The position numbers and the translations under genes were made by a program. The notes beneath the pieces are model-generated. The model did no database searches and was not told the DNA's origin. It worked only from the letters and a program-made list of their open reading frames with translations. A DNA stretch of 64,000 nt from RGIG4608 sp051867875 (lineage in GTDB: Bacteria > Bacillota > Clostridia > Oscillospirales > CAG-272). The stretch lies in the NCBI GenBank assembly GCA_051867875.1, contig JBJDZG010000026.1, positions 59,978 to 123,977 of the forward strand, in the 5' to 3' direction. Positions 6,945-14,761 of this stretch are shown piece after piece; position 1 is the stretch's first letter; every line of letters begins with the position of its first letter.

Positions 6945-9593
6945 TTATTCGGTTCTGAGCGCAATTACGGGGTCTTTCTTAGAAGCTGTCTTTGACGGGA
7001 ACAAGCCTGCTACGAACGTAAGGACTACACTGATACCTACAAGGATGATAGCAGGAATGGGTTCAAGGACTGCCTTGAGATTTGCAAGGCCTGTGAAATG
7101 GAACAGTATCATGTTTATCACTACTATAAGTCCGAGCGAGCAAACAATGCCTATAAGACCAGCAACAAATCCGACGAATATCGTTTCTGCATTGAATACT
7201 CGTGCAATATCTCTCTTGGAAGCACCGATAGCGCGCAAGATACCTATTTCCTTCGTTCTTTCAAGAACGGAGATATACGTGATAATACCTATCATAATTG
7301 AAGATACAACGAGAGAAATTGCAACGAATGCGATAAGAACGTACGAGATAGCATCAATGATAGTCGTTACAGAGCTCATAAGAAGCGCTACCGTATCGGT
7401 ATATGTTATTCTATCGTCTTTAGACTGCTTTTCGTTGTATTCGGAAATGTACTTAACTATCTGCTCCTTAGCCTCAAAGTCCTTGGGATAAATCGAGATG
7501 GACGACGGATTATCAACGTCAATATAGCCGAGCTTTTTGAGGTTCCCGTCGTAGGTGTTAGTAGTTACTCTATCCTTATTGAGATAATTAAGCACCTGAT
7601 TAATTATAGCACTTGCAACATCGGAAGGATATTTTTCAAGTATTTCGGAAAGATAAGGAATATCGTCGATGGTGTAGCCCTTGGAATCAAATCTGATACC
7701 CGTAAAGAGGTCTACTTCCTTATCGGCAAGCTGAGCCTTTACGACGTCGCTCTTATTTGAACGTGCGATAACATTGTCCATAAGGTCGGACATATATCCG
7801 ATAGTACCTATATTTGCCATAGCCATCGAATCGTCGGAAGGACGCAGGATGCCTACTATCTTAAGCTCCATAGCGTTATCAAGACGCTCGTTGAGTATTG
7901 CGTTATCCTCTTCAACGCTCGTGTCGAGCTCGTGAATCTTGCCGTCCTGAAGCACGTAATGGTCGCTGTCAAGGAGCACCTTGAACTGGAAATCGTAAAT
8001 TTCGTCAAAGGTGTAATTGGTGGGCTCTATCTCATAGGTATTCTCGGTACCGTTGATATATGCCTCAATAGCGTGTTTCATCCACTCCTGAACCTCTGCG
8101 TAATCTCGGATACCGAGGACGTAAAGCGTGTAGTCGGAAATCTGATTGTTCTTGTCAACTATGAGAACTATCTCGTTAAGGCTTTCTGGATATCTTCCGT
8201 CAACGAGCTCATAATCATTCATAATGCTTTCTGTGTCGCCGATAAGCTCAGTCCAACCCGTAACGCTGCCCATACTGCTCATCATGGACGCCATACTGCT
8301 CATCATTTCCTTGGAGATGCCCGTAAGACCCATTGTGTCGTACATCTGGTCCATACCCTTTGAGCTGTTCTTATACGTTCCGTCTTCCTGAAGGAAATAG
8401 GTGTTAAGCTTTGCTGAATAGGAATATTTTACGTCCGTGCAGTAATTTTTGAAATCGGGGTGGGATTCAATGTAATCCTTGAATTTTTCAAGATTGTTTA
8501 TAGATATCGATGAGGACATTGATGTCATCATCTGCACCATTATCTCACTTGAATAAATCTTATTGGGGTCCCTCGGTTCATTGGACGACGAACTCTGCAT
8601 AAGAGCGGACATCATCGAGCTTGGGTTCATCGTACTCTGCTGAATTTGAATAGGATACGACGACATCGTGCTTTGCTCTATCGAATCTATATACGCCTGA
8701 ACACCCGTCGAAACCGACAGAATAAGCGCTATACCTATAATACCTATCGAGCCTGCAAAGGAAGTAAGGAAGGTCCTGCCCTTTTTAGTCATAAGGTTAT
8801 TAAAGGAGAGCGACATAGCCGTAATGAAGGACATCGACGACTTCTTCTTTCTTCTTATGGGCTCTTTTCTTCTCGGAGTATCTACGCAACCTGCTTCGTT
8901 GTAAACTATTCTTCCGTCAAACGGGTTGGAGTCGCCGATAAGATTACCGTCGGATAGTCTGATTATTCTCGTTGAATACATTTCGGCAAGCTCGGGGTTA
9001 TGAGTTACCATGACAACGAGTCTGTCCTTAGCTATTTCTTTGAGAAGGTCCATAACCTGAACGCTCGTTTCGGAGTCAAGAGCACCCGTCGGCTCGTCTG
9101 CAAGCAAAATGTCGGGGTTATTGATAAGAGCACGCGCGATAGCTACTCTCTGCATCTGTCCGCCGGAGAGCTGATTTGGACGCTTATGCATATGGGAGCG
9201 AAGTCCCACCTTATCGAGAGCCTGAACGGCCTTCCTTCTTCTCTCCTGCTTCGATATACCGCTGAGGGTCAGCGCAAGCTCTACGTTTGCAAGGACGCTC
9301 TGGTGGGAGATAAGATTATAGCTTTGAAAAATGAAACCTATCGTATGGTTTCTGTACGTATCCCAGTCGGAGTCTTTATAAGCTTTCGTGGAAACGCCGT
9401 TTATTATAAGGTCGCCGCTCGTGTATTGGTCAAGACCGCCGATTATATTAAGCAACGTGGTCTTTCCGCAACCCGATTGACCGAGTATGGAAACAAACTC
9501 GCTCTCTCGGAATTTTATGCTGACACCCTTGAGTGCCTCAACCGCGGACTCATCTTTTCCGTAAGTTTTTCTAATGTTAATGAGCTCTAACAT
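6945..9593 (-). CDS. MacB-like ABC transporter, fused ATPase and FtsX-type permease
   Basis: This 882-residue protein starts with an ABC ATPase (about residues 1-235): Walker A GQSGCGKTT, signature LSGGQMQR, Walker B LLADEPTGALD, H-loop THNPE. Then follows a first membrane helix near 270-290, a large extracytoplasmic domain (about 295-730) and three C-terminal helices (about 740-875). This is the MacB/LolCDE mechanotransmission architecture with the ATPase fused at the N-terminus. The outer domain is unusually rich in Met and Ser (for example SSMMSALMQSSSS and EMMSSMASMMSSMGSV, about residues 328-450). Likely substrates are peptides, antibiotics or lipoproteins; no membrane-fusion partner is next to it. 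The ribosome site is AGGTGA. Confidence 0.9.
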   Translation of the reverse strand: MLELINIRKTYGKDESAVEALKGVSIKFRESEFVSILGQSGCGKTTLLNIIGGLDQYTSGDLIINGVSTKAYKDSDWDTYRNHTIGFIFQSYNLISHQSVLANVELALTLSGISKQERRRKAVQALDKVGLRSHMHKRPNQLSGGQMQRVAIARALINNPDILLADEPTGALDSETSVQVMDLLKEIAKDRLVVMVTHNPELAEMYSTRIIRLSDGNLIGDSNPFDGRIVYNEAGCVDTPRRKEPIRRKKKSSMSFITAMSLSFNNLMTKKGRTFLTSFAGSIGIIGIALILSVSTGVQAYIDSIEQSTMSSYPIQIQQSTMNPSSMMSALMQSSSSNEPRDPNKIYSSEIMVQMMTSMSSSISINNLEKFKDYIESHPDFKNYCTDVKYSYSAKLNTYFLQEDGTYKNSSKGMDQMYDTMGLTGISKEMMSSMASMMSSMGSVTGWTELIGDTESIMNDYELVDGRYPESLNEIVLIVDKNNQISDYTLYVLGIRDYAEVQEWMKHAIEAYINGTENTYEIEPTNYTFDEIYDFQFKVLLDSDHYVLQDGKIHELDTSVEEDNAILNERLDNAMELKIVGILRPSDDSMAMANIGTIGYMSDLMDNVIARSNKSDVVKAQLADKEVDLFTGIRFDSKGYTIDDIPYLSEILEKYPSDVASAIINQVLNYLNKDRVTTNTYDGNLKKLGYIDVDNPSSISIYPKDFEAKEQIVKYISEYNEKQSKDDRITYTDTVALLMSSVTTIIDAISYVLIAFVAISLVVSSIMIGIITYISVLERTKEIGILRAIGASKRDIARVFNAETIFVGFVAGLIGIVCSLGLIVVINMILFHFTGLANLKAVLEPIPAIILVGISVVLTFVAGLFPSKTASKKDPVIALRTE

Positions 9594-9628
9594 TCTTCTG
9601 TCACCTGTTCAAAATATTTATTTTATTA

Positions 9629-9657
9629 ATTATATCACCAAACAAAACACATTTCAA
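9629..9657 (-). promoter_or_regulatory. Promoter of the MacB-like transporter operon
   Basis: On the minus strand TTGAAA (9657-9652) and TATAAT (9634-9629) are 17 nt apart, about 40 nt before the start codon. Confidence 0.75.
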
Positions 9658-9784
9658 CACTTTGATTGGATTTATTTTTACATTCTAATACTAATACTTG
9701 AACCTTAAAAATTCCTTAAATTATCCATTTCAGTCAAAATGATTAAAAAGCAGTGCTAAAAATTGTGAAAAGTTACAAAAATAT

Positions 9785-9833
9785 CAATATATAGTTTTTG
9801 GGGCTTGACTAAACCACAATATATAGTTATAAT
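9785..9833 (+). promoter_or_regulatory. nrdD promoter with two NrdR-box-like repeats
   Basis: TTGACT (9805-9810) and TATAAT (9828-9833) are 17 nt apart. The 12-nt sequence CAATATATAGTT occurs twice, at 9785-9796 and 9817-9828, with a 32-nt offset (about three helical turns). One copy is upstream of the -35 box and one overlaps the -10 region. NrdR, the nucleotide-sensing repressor of ribonucleotide reductase genes, binds paired boxes of this AT-rich kind at this spacing, so repression by NrdR is likely. Confidence 0.75.
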
Positions 9834-9891
9834 TAGAATGTCGATTTTTCGTTTAGATTTATATACATGATAAAATTTTTAGGAGGTTTTT

Positions 9892-12069
9892 ATGAAAATT
9901 ATTAAGAGAAACGGCTCTGAAGTTATTTTTGACGTAGAAAAAATAATCGTTGCCATAACAAAAGCAAACGAAAGCGTCGTTCCCACCGAAAGAATGACCG
10001 AGGAACAGATTAAGAAAATTGCTCAGGACGTTGAGTCTGCCGCTCTCAACATGAATCGCTCACTTAACGTAGAGGAGATTCAGGATATGGTAGAAGACCA
10101 GATTATGAATCAGCGCGCCTTTGAGGTAGCGAGAAGATATATTACATACCGTTACAACCGTGCGCTTGTAAGAAAGTCAAATACGACCGACGAGCAGATA
10201 CTCAGCCTTATCGAGTGCAACAACGAAGAGGTAAAACAGGAAAACTCAAACAAAAACCCCACCGTCAACAGCGTTCAGCGTGACTACATGGCGGGCGAGG
10301 TCAGCAAGGATATCACAAAGCGAATTCTTCTCCCTGCCGATATCGTTGCGGCACACGAAAACGGTCTTATACACTTCCACGACTCCGACTATTTTGCACA
10401 GCACATGCACAACTGCGATCTTGTCAATCTTGAAGATATGCTTCAAAACGGCACGGTTATCAGCGGCACGATGATAGAAAGACCTCACAGCTTTTCAACG
10501 GCTTGCAATATAGCAACTCAGATTATCGCTCAGGTTGCTTCCTGCCAGTACGGCGGTCAGAGCATAAGCCTTACCCATCTTGCTCCCTTCGTTGACATCA
10601 GCCGTCAAAGAATAAAAAAGGACGTCGCAGCGGAACTTTGCAGTATAACTCCCGATGTCAGCGATGAGGATATTGCGAGAATCGCCGAAGCCAGAGTCCG
10701 TGATGAAATCAGGAGAGGCGTACAGACTATTCAGTATCAGGTCGTTACCCTTATGACAACTAATGGACAAGCTCCTTTCGTTACGGTATTTATGTATCTG
10801 AACGAAGCGAAAAACGAGCAGGAGAAGCGCGATTTGGCTCTCATCATAGAGGAGACACTTAAACAGCGTTATCAGGGTGTTAAAAATGAGAAGGGCGTTT
10901 GGGTTACTCCCGCCTTCCCCAAGCTCATCTACGTGCTTGAAGAGGACAATATTCACGAGGACAGCCCCTACTACTACCTCACAAAGCTCGCAGCAAAATG
11001 CACAGCCAAGAGAATGGTTCCCGACTATATCTCCGAAAAGATTATGCTTCAGAATAAGATTGACAAAAACGGAGAGGGACACTGCTATACCTGCATGGGT
11101 TGCAGAAGCTTCCTGACTCCCTACGTTGACGAAAACGGTCAGCCCAAGTATTACGGAAGATTCAATCAGGGCGTAGTTACTGTAAACCTCGTTGACATCG
11201 GTCTTTCCGCCGAGGGCGATATGGACAAATTCTGGGAGATATTCGACAGCAGAATGGAGCTCTGCCACAGAGCACTCCAGTGCCGTCACGAGCGTCTTAC
11301 GGGCACTCTCTCCGATGCCGCACCTATTCTTTGGCAACACGGTGCACTTCTCCGCTTGAAGAAGGGCGAAACTATTGACAAATATCTTCACGGCGGTTAT
11401 TCCACCTTATCCCTTGGTTATGCCGGTCTTTGGGAGTGTGTTCTTTCTCTTAACGGCAAGAAGCTCACAGAGCCCGAGGGCGAGGCACTCGGACTTGAAA
11501 TAATGAAAAAGCTCAACGAGTACACCGCAAAGTGGAAAGCCGAGGAGAATATCGACTACTCTCTTTACGGCACTCCGCTTGAGAGCACGACGTACAAATT
11601 TGCAAAGTGCTTGCAGAAACGCTTCGGCGTAATAAAGGACATTACGGACAAGTCCTACATAACCAACAGTTATCACGTTCACGTTACGGAGAAAATTGAC
11701 GCATTCAGAAAGCTTGCTCTTGAATCCAAATTTCAGACTCTCTCTCCCGGCGGCGCAATATCCTACGTTGAAGTTCCCAATATGCAGAACAACCTTGACG
11801 CAGTCCTCTCTGTAATGAAATTCATATATGACAATATTATGTATGCCGAGCTCAACACGAAAAGCGACTTTTGCCAGCTTTGCGGATTTGACGGCGAAAT
11901 AGAGGTTATCGAGGACGGCGACGGCAAACTCATTTGGAGATGTCCCAACTGCGGCAACACCGACCAGAGCACTATGAACGTAGCAAGGAGAACCTGCGGT
12001 TACATAGGCACTCAATATTGGAATCAAGGAAGAACACAGGAAATAAAGGAAAGAGTTCTTCATCTTTAA
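9892..12069 (+). CDS. nrdD: Anaerobic (class III) ribonucleoside-triphosphate reductase
   Basis: This 725-residue glycyl-radical enzyme makes deoxyribonucleotides without oxygen. Residues 1-90 are an ATP-cone (MKIIKRNGSEVIFDVEKI) for allosteric control. The catalytic barrel follows. Near the end CQLC (about 663-666) and CPNC (about 684-687) form the structural zinc site, and RTCGYIGTQ carries the glycyl radical at Gly703. Radical generation requires the NrdG activase encoded next. AGGAGG lies 7 nt before the ATG. Length and motifs are normal for the family. A large antisense ORF inside is a codon-bias shadow. Confidence 0.98.
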   Translation: MKIIKRNGSEVIFDVEKIIVAITKANESVVPTERMTEEQIKKIAQDVESAALNMNRSLNVEEIQDMVEDQIMNQRAFEVARRYITYRYNRALVRKSNTTDEQILSLIECNNEEVKQENSNKNPTVNSVQRDYMAGEVSKDITKRILLPADIVAAHENGLIHFHDSDYFAQHMHNCDLVNLEDMLQNGTVISGTMIERPHSFSTACNIATQIIAQVASCQYGGQSISLTHLAPFVDISRQRIKKDVAAELCSITPDVSDEDIARIAEARVRDEIRRGVQTIQYQVVTLMTTNGQAPFVTVFMYLNEAKNEQEKRDLALIIEETLKQRYQGVKNEKGVWVTPAFPKLIYVLEEDNIHEDSPYYYLTKLAAKCTAKRMVPDYISEKIMLQNKIDKNGEGHCYTCMGCRSFLTPYVDENGQPKYYGRFNQGVVTVNLVDIGLSAEGDMDKFWEIFDSRMELCHRALQCRHERLTGTLSDAAPILWQHGALLRLKKGETIDKYLHGGYSTLSLGYAGLWECVLSLNGKKLTEPEGEALGLEIMKKLNEYTAKWKAEENIDYSLYGTPLESTTYKFAKCLQKRFGVIKDITDKSYITNSYHVHVTEKIDAFRKLALESKFQTLSPGGAISYVEVPNMQNNLDAVLSVMKFIYDNIMYAELNTKSDFCQLCGFDGEIEVIEDGDGKLIWRCPNCGNTDQSTMNVARRTCGYIGTQYWNQGRTQEIKERVLHL

Positions 12070-12078
12070 TTTGCAAAA

Positions 12079-12110
12079 AACAATCCCTTGCAGTCATGCA
12101 AGGGATTGTT
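12079..12110 (+). other. Perfect 14-bp hairpin between nrdD and nrdG
   Basis: AACAATCCCTTGCA and TGCAAGGGATTGTT form a perfect 14-bp stem with a four-base loop in the 55-nt gap between the two genes. No T-run follows, so complete termination is unlikely. It may be a partial terminator or may protect the 3' end of the nrdD message, so that NrdD is made in excess over NrdG. Confidence 0.8.
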
Positions 12111-12124
12111 GACGAAAGGTATTT

Positions 12125-12691
12125 ATGAATTACGCATTGATACGAGAAAACGATATAGCCAACGGTCCCGGTGTACGCACAACCCTTTTTGTCAGCGGTT
12201 GCAGGCATCATTGCAAGGGCTGTTTCAATCCGGAAACGTGGAATTTTTCTTACGGTGAGCCGTTCACTCAAAATGAAATAGACAAAATCATTTCCGCGTG
12301 TAAGCCCTCTTTCATAGGTGGATTGACGCTTCTCGGAGGTGAGCCGTTTGAGCCCGAAAACCAGGGTGCGCTCATTGAGCTTTTGAAGCAGTTCAGGGCA
12401 AATTTTCCCGAAAAAAGCGTATGGTGCTATTCGGGATTTACTTTCACGAACGACCTTTTACCCAAGGCACAGCAAGGTCTTGAAAACGTCGCTGAAATGC
12501 TTTCGCTGATTGACGTGTTGGTTGACGGAAAGTTCGTTGAGGAGCTCAAGCATTCGGGTCTTCTATTCCGAGGCTCGGCAAATCAGAACATAATTGACGT
12601 AAAAGCGTCGCTTGCAGAGAAAAAAATGATTCTTTTAGCGGGAAAATGGGAAAGAACGCCGGGAAACGGCGACATATACGAAAATCAATAA
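12125..12691 (+). CDS. nrdG: Anaerobic ribonucleotide reductase activating protein (radical SAM)
   Basis: This 188-residue radical-SAM enzyme installs the glycyl radical on NrdD using S-adenosylmethionine and a [4Fe-4S] cluster. The cluster motif CRHHCKGC (residues 27-34) is intact, preceded by NGPGVRTTLFVSG as in other NrdG proteins; LTLLGGEPF is the SAM-contacting GGE motif. GAAAGG precedes the ATG by 6 nt. It is downstream of nrdD, separated by a hairpin, and ends at a shared terminator. Confidence 0.97.
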   Translation: MNYALIRENDIANGPGVRTTLFVSGCRHHCKGCFNPETWNFSYGEPFTQNEIDKIISACKPSFIGGLTLLGGEPFEPENQGALIELLKQFRANFPEKSVWCYSGFTFTNDLLPKAQQGLENVAEMLSLIDVLVDGKFVEELKHSGLLFRGSANQNIIDVKASLAEKKMILLAGKWERTPGNGDIYENQ

Positions 12692-12717
12692 AAAAGCGGA
12701 GAAATCTCCGCTTTTTT
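12690..12717. terminator. Bidirectional terminator between nrdG and uxuB
   Basis: AAAAAAGCGGAGA and TCTCCGCTTTTTT form a tight stem-loop with A- and T-runs on both sides. It serves the converging nrdDG and uxuAB transcripts. Confidence 0.88.
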
Positions 12718-12723
12718 ATTAAA

Positions 12724-13548
12724 TTAAACTCCCGAGTAAGCGGAGAAGCCGCCGTCGATGGGAATTATTACGCCCGTCACAAAGCCCGATTCAGCGGGAT
12801 TTGTAAGAAATCTCAATGCACCGAGAAGCTCCTCGGACTCGCCGAAGCGATGCATGGGAGTTGCGGCAAGAATCTTTCCCGTTCTGGCTGTGGGTGTTCC
12901 GTCGGGATTATAAAGAAGCGCTCTGTTCTGATTAGTTACAAAGAAGCCGGGCGCGAGAGCATTGACTCTTATGCCTGCGCCTGCAAAATGAACTGCAAGC
13001 CACTGTGTGAAGTTGGAGATACCCGCCTTCGCTGCGCTGTATGCGGGAATCTTCGTAAGAGGAGTATACGCGTTCATAGAAGAAATGTTAAGAATCGAGC
13101 AGCCTTCCTCGCCGAGCATATCCTTTGAGAAAACCTGGGTGGGAAGAAGCGTTCCCATAATGTTGAGATTGAACACGAAGTCAAATCCCGACTTGTCGAG
13201 ATTAAAGAAAGTCTTGATGTCCTCTCTGTCCTCGTCGCCGATCTCATAATATTCTTTATCGGTGGAGGCTCTGGGGCTGTTTCCGCCCGCGCCGTTGATG
13301 AGAATGGTGCACTTGCCGAGGTCGCTCAAAATTGCCTCGTGAGCGGATTCAATGCTCTCTTTTTCAAGGCAGTTTACCTTATAAGACTTGGCAATTCCGC
13401 CGTTTTCGTTGATTCTGTCGGCAACTGCGCGTGCCGATTCTTCATTAAGGTCAAGTAATGCGATTTTGTAGCCGTGCTTTGCCATTTCCTCAGCGAACGA
13501 GGAGCAAAGAACACCGCCCGCACCTGTGATAACACAAACTTTATTCAT
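12724..13548 (-). CDS. uxuB: SDR-family D-mannonate oxidoreductase (fructuronate reductase)
   Basis: This 274-residue short-chain dehydrogenase interconverts D-fructuronate and D-mannonate with NAD(H) in glucuronate catabolism. The Rossmann motif TGAGGVLCSSFAEEMA is at the N-terminus. INGAGGN and NISSMNA (catalytic Ser region) follow, with the YSAAK active-site Tyr/Lys pair at about residues 175-179. The family assignment to UxuB rests on the partner gene: it lies 17 nt after uxuA, as in Bacillus-type uxu operons where UxuB is also an SDR rather than the larger enterobacterial enzyme. Confidence 0.85.
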   Translation of the reverse strand: MNKVCVITGAGGVLCSSFAEEMAKHGYKIALLDLNEESARAVADRINENGGIAKSYKVNCLEKESIESAHEAILSDLGKCTILINGAGGNSPRASTDKEYYEIGDEDREDIKTFFNLDKSGFDFVFNLNIMGTLLPTQVFSKDMLGEEGCSILNISSMNAYTPLTKIPAYSAAKAGISNFTQWLAVHFAGAGIRVNALAPGFFVTNQNRALLYNPDGTPTARTGKILAATPMHRFGESEELLGALRFLTNPAESGFVTGVIIPIDGGFSAYSGV

Positions 13549-13565
13549 TTTTATTTCTCCGTTTT

Positions 13566-14612
13566 TTATTTATTTTGAGCATCTTTTTCGATAGCTTCCC
13601 AAAGACCGAGGAGGTACGTTGCGCCGAGAGCACGGTCGTAAAGTCCGTAACCGTATCTGCCCTTTTCGCCCCAAATCATTCTGCCGTGGTCGGGACGCAT
13701 ATATCCGTCAAAACCGCCCTCATAAAGCGCTTTCATAATTCCGTAGATATCGAGAGAGCCACAAGCCGTGGGGTGCGCTACCTCATGGAACTGACGGGGA
13801 CCGGTATGCTTAATGTTACGAATGTGAGCGAAGTGTATTCTCTTTGCAAACTTCTTGCTCATTCTTACAAGGTCATTTTCGGTTGAAGCACCGAGAGAGC
13901 CCGTGCAGAACGTAATGCCATTTTCGGGAAGGTCAACGATATTTAAGAATCTTTCAATATTTTCTTCGCAGGTGATGATTCTGGGAAGTCCGAAGATGCC
14001 CCACGGCGGGTCGTCGGGATGAATTGCCATATTAATTCCGACCTCGTGAGCCACGGGAATAACCTTCTTCAAGAATGCTTCGAGATTCTTCCAGAGCTGC
14101 TCCTCGTCTATTGACTCGTACTGATTAAGAAGGTCGCGGAGTCCGTCCGGAGTGTAGCTCTCGTCCCAGCCGGGCAAGGAAAGTCCGCCCTCGAGAGGGT
14201 TCATAGCGAGAACCGTCTCTTCGTCGTAAGCAAGGCTATTAGAGCCGTCGGGTGCCTCGTGTTCAAGTTCACTGCGAAGCCAGTCAAAAACGGGCATAAA
14301 GTTATAGCAAACACATTTAACGCCTGCCTTTGCAAGTCTTCTGAGGTTTTCGCAATAGTTTTCAATAAGCTGAGGTGCTTTTTCATTTCCGAGTTTAATA
14401 TCTTCGGGAACGGGCACGCTCTCTACCACCTCAAATTTAAGTCCGTGAGCTTCGGCATTTGCTTTAATGGCATTGATGCTCTCCTCGCTCCAGACTCCGC
14501 CTGCGGGCACGTCGTACACGGCAGACACTATCGAATACATACCGGGGATTTGAGAAATCTGTTCAAGAGTTACGGGGTCTTTCGGTCCGTAATGCCTGAA
14601 TGTCATTTTCAT
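13566..14612 (-). CDS. uxuA: D-mannonate dehydratase
   Basis: This 348-residue TIM-barrel enzyme dehydrates D-mannonate to 2-keto-3-deoxygluconate. The MKMTFRHYGPKDPVTL start, CVCYNFMPVFDW, MAIHPDDPPW, CTGSLGA and YMRPDHGRM segments are characteristic; the His, Cys and Asp residues in them bind the metal. AGGAGGT lies 7 nt before the ATG. It is the first gene of a two-gene operon with uxuB. Genes for the later steps (KDG kinase, KDPG aldolase) and a uronate isomerase are not in this window. Confidence 0.96.
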   Translation of the reverse strand: MKMTFRHYGPKDPVTLEQISQIPGMYSIVSAVYDVPAGGVWSEESINAIKANAEAHGLKFEVVESVPVPEDIKLGNEKAPQLIENYCENLRRLAKAGVKCVCYNFMPVFDWLRSELEHEAPDGSNSLAYDEETVLAMNPLEGGLSLPGWDESYTPDGLRDLLNQYESIDEEQLWKNLEAFLKKVIPVAHEVGINMAIHPDDPPWGIFGLPRIITCEENIERFLNIVDLPENGITFCTGSLGASTENDLVRMSKKFAKRIHFAHIRNIKHTGPRQFHEVAHPTACGSLDIYGIMKALYEGGFDGYMRPDHGRMIWGEKGRYGYGLYDRALGATYLLGLWEAIEKDAQNK

Positions 14613-14655
14613 AAGTTTAACCTCCTGTTTTTATTATCATAAATACATATCGTAC

Positions 14656-14696
14656 ATACTTGAATTTAGTATATCACATTATTTTGCTTTTTTCAA
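14656..14696 (-). promoter_or_regulatory. uxuAB promoter with an inverted repeat at the -10 box
   Basis: On the minus strand TTGAAA (14696-14691) and TATACT (14673-14668) are 17 nt apart. A short inverted repeat ATACT/AGTAT (14656-14660 and 14668-14672) overlaps the -10 box and start site and could be an operator for a uronate-responsive repressor. The repeat is short, so the operator idea is tentative. Confidence 0.6.
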
Positions 14697-14716
14697 TATT
14701 ATTTTTTGCAAATATT

Positions 14717-14759
14717 AAAAAATCAAAGAACGGCGAAGCAACCGCCGTCCTTTGATTTT
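14717..14759 (-). terminator. Terminator of the MarR-ABC exporter operon
   Basis: AAAATCAAAG plus CGGCG pair with CGCCG plus CTTTGATTTT in an interrupted stem. On the minus strand it is followed by a T-run just after the stop of the last exporter gene. Confidence 0.85.
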
Positions 14760-14761
14760 GT

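Noticed and set aside
10495..11391. 298-codon antisense frame inside nrdD
   Set aside because: nrdD is complete and conserved across this stretch; the antisense product resembles nothing and has no start signals.
12079..12110. Complete transcription terminator after nrdD
   Set aside because: The stem is strong but no T-run follows, and nrdG, which is needed with nrdD, has no separate promoter that I can see.
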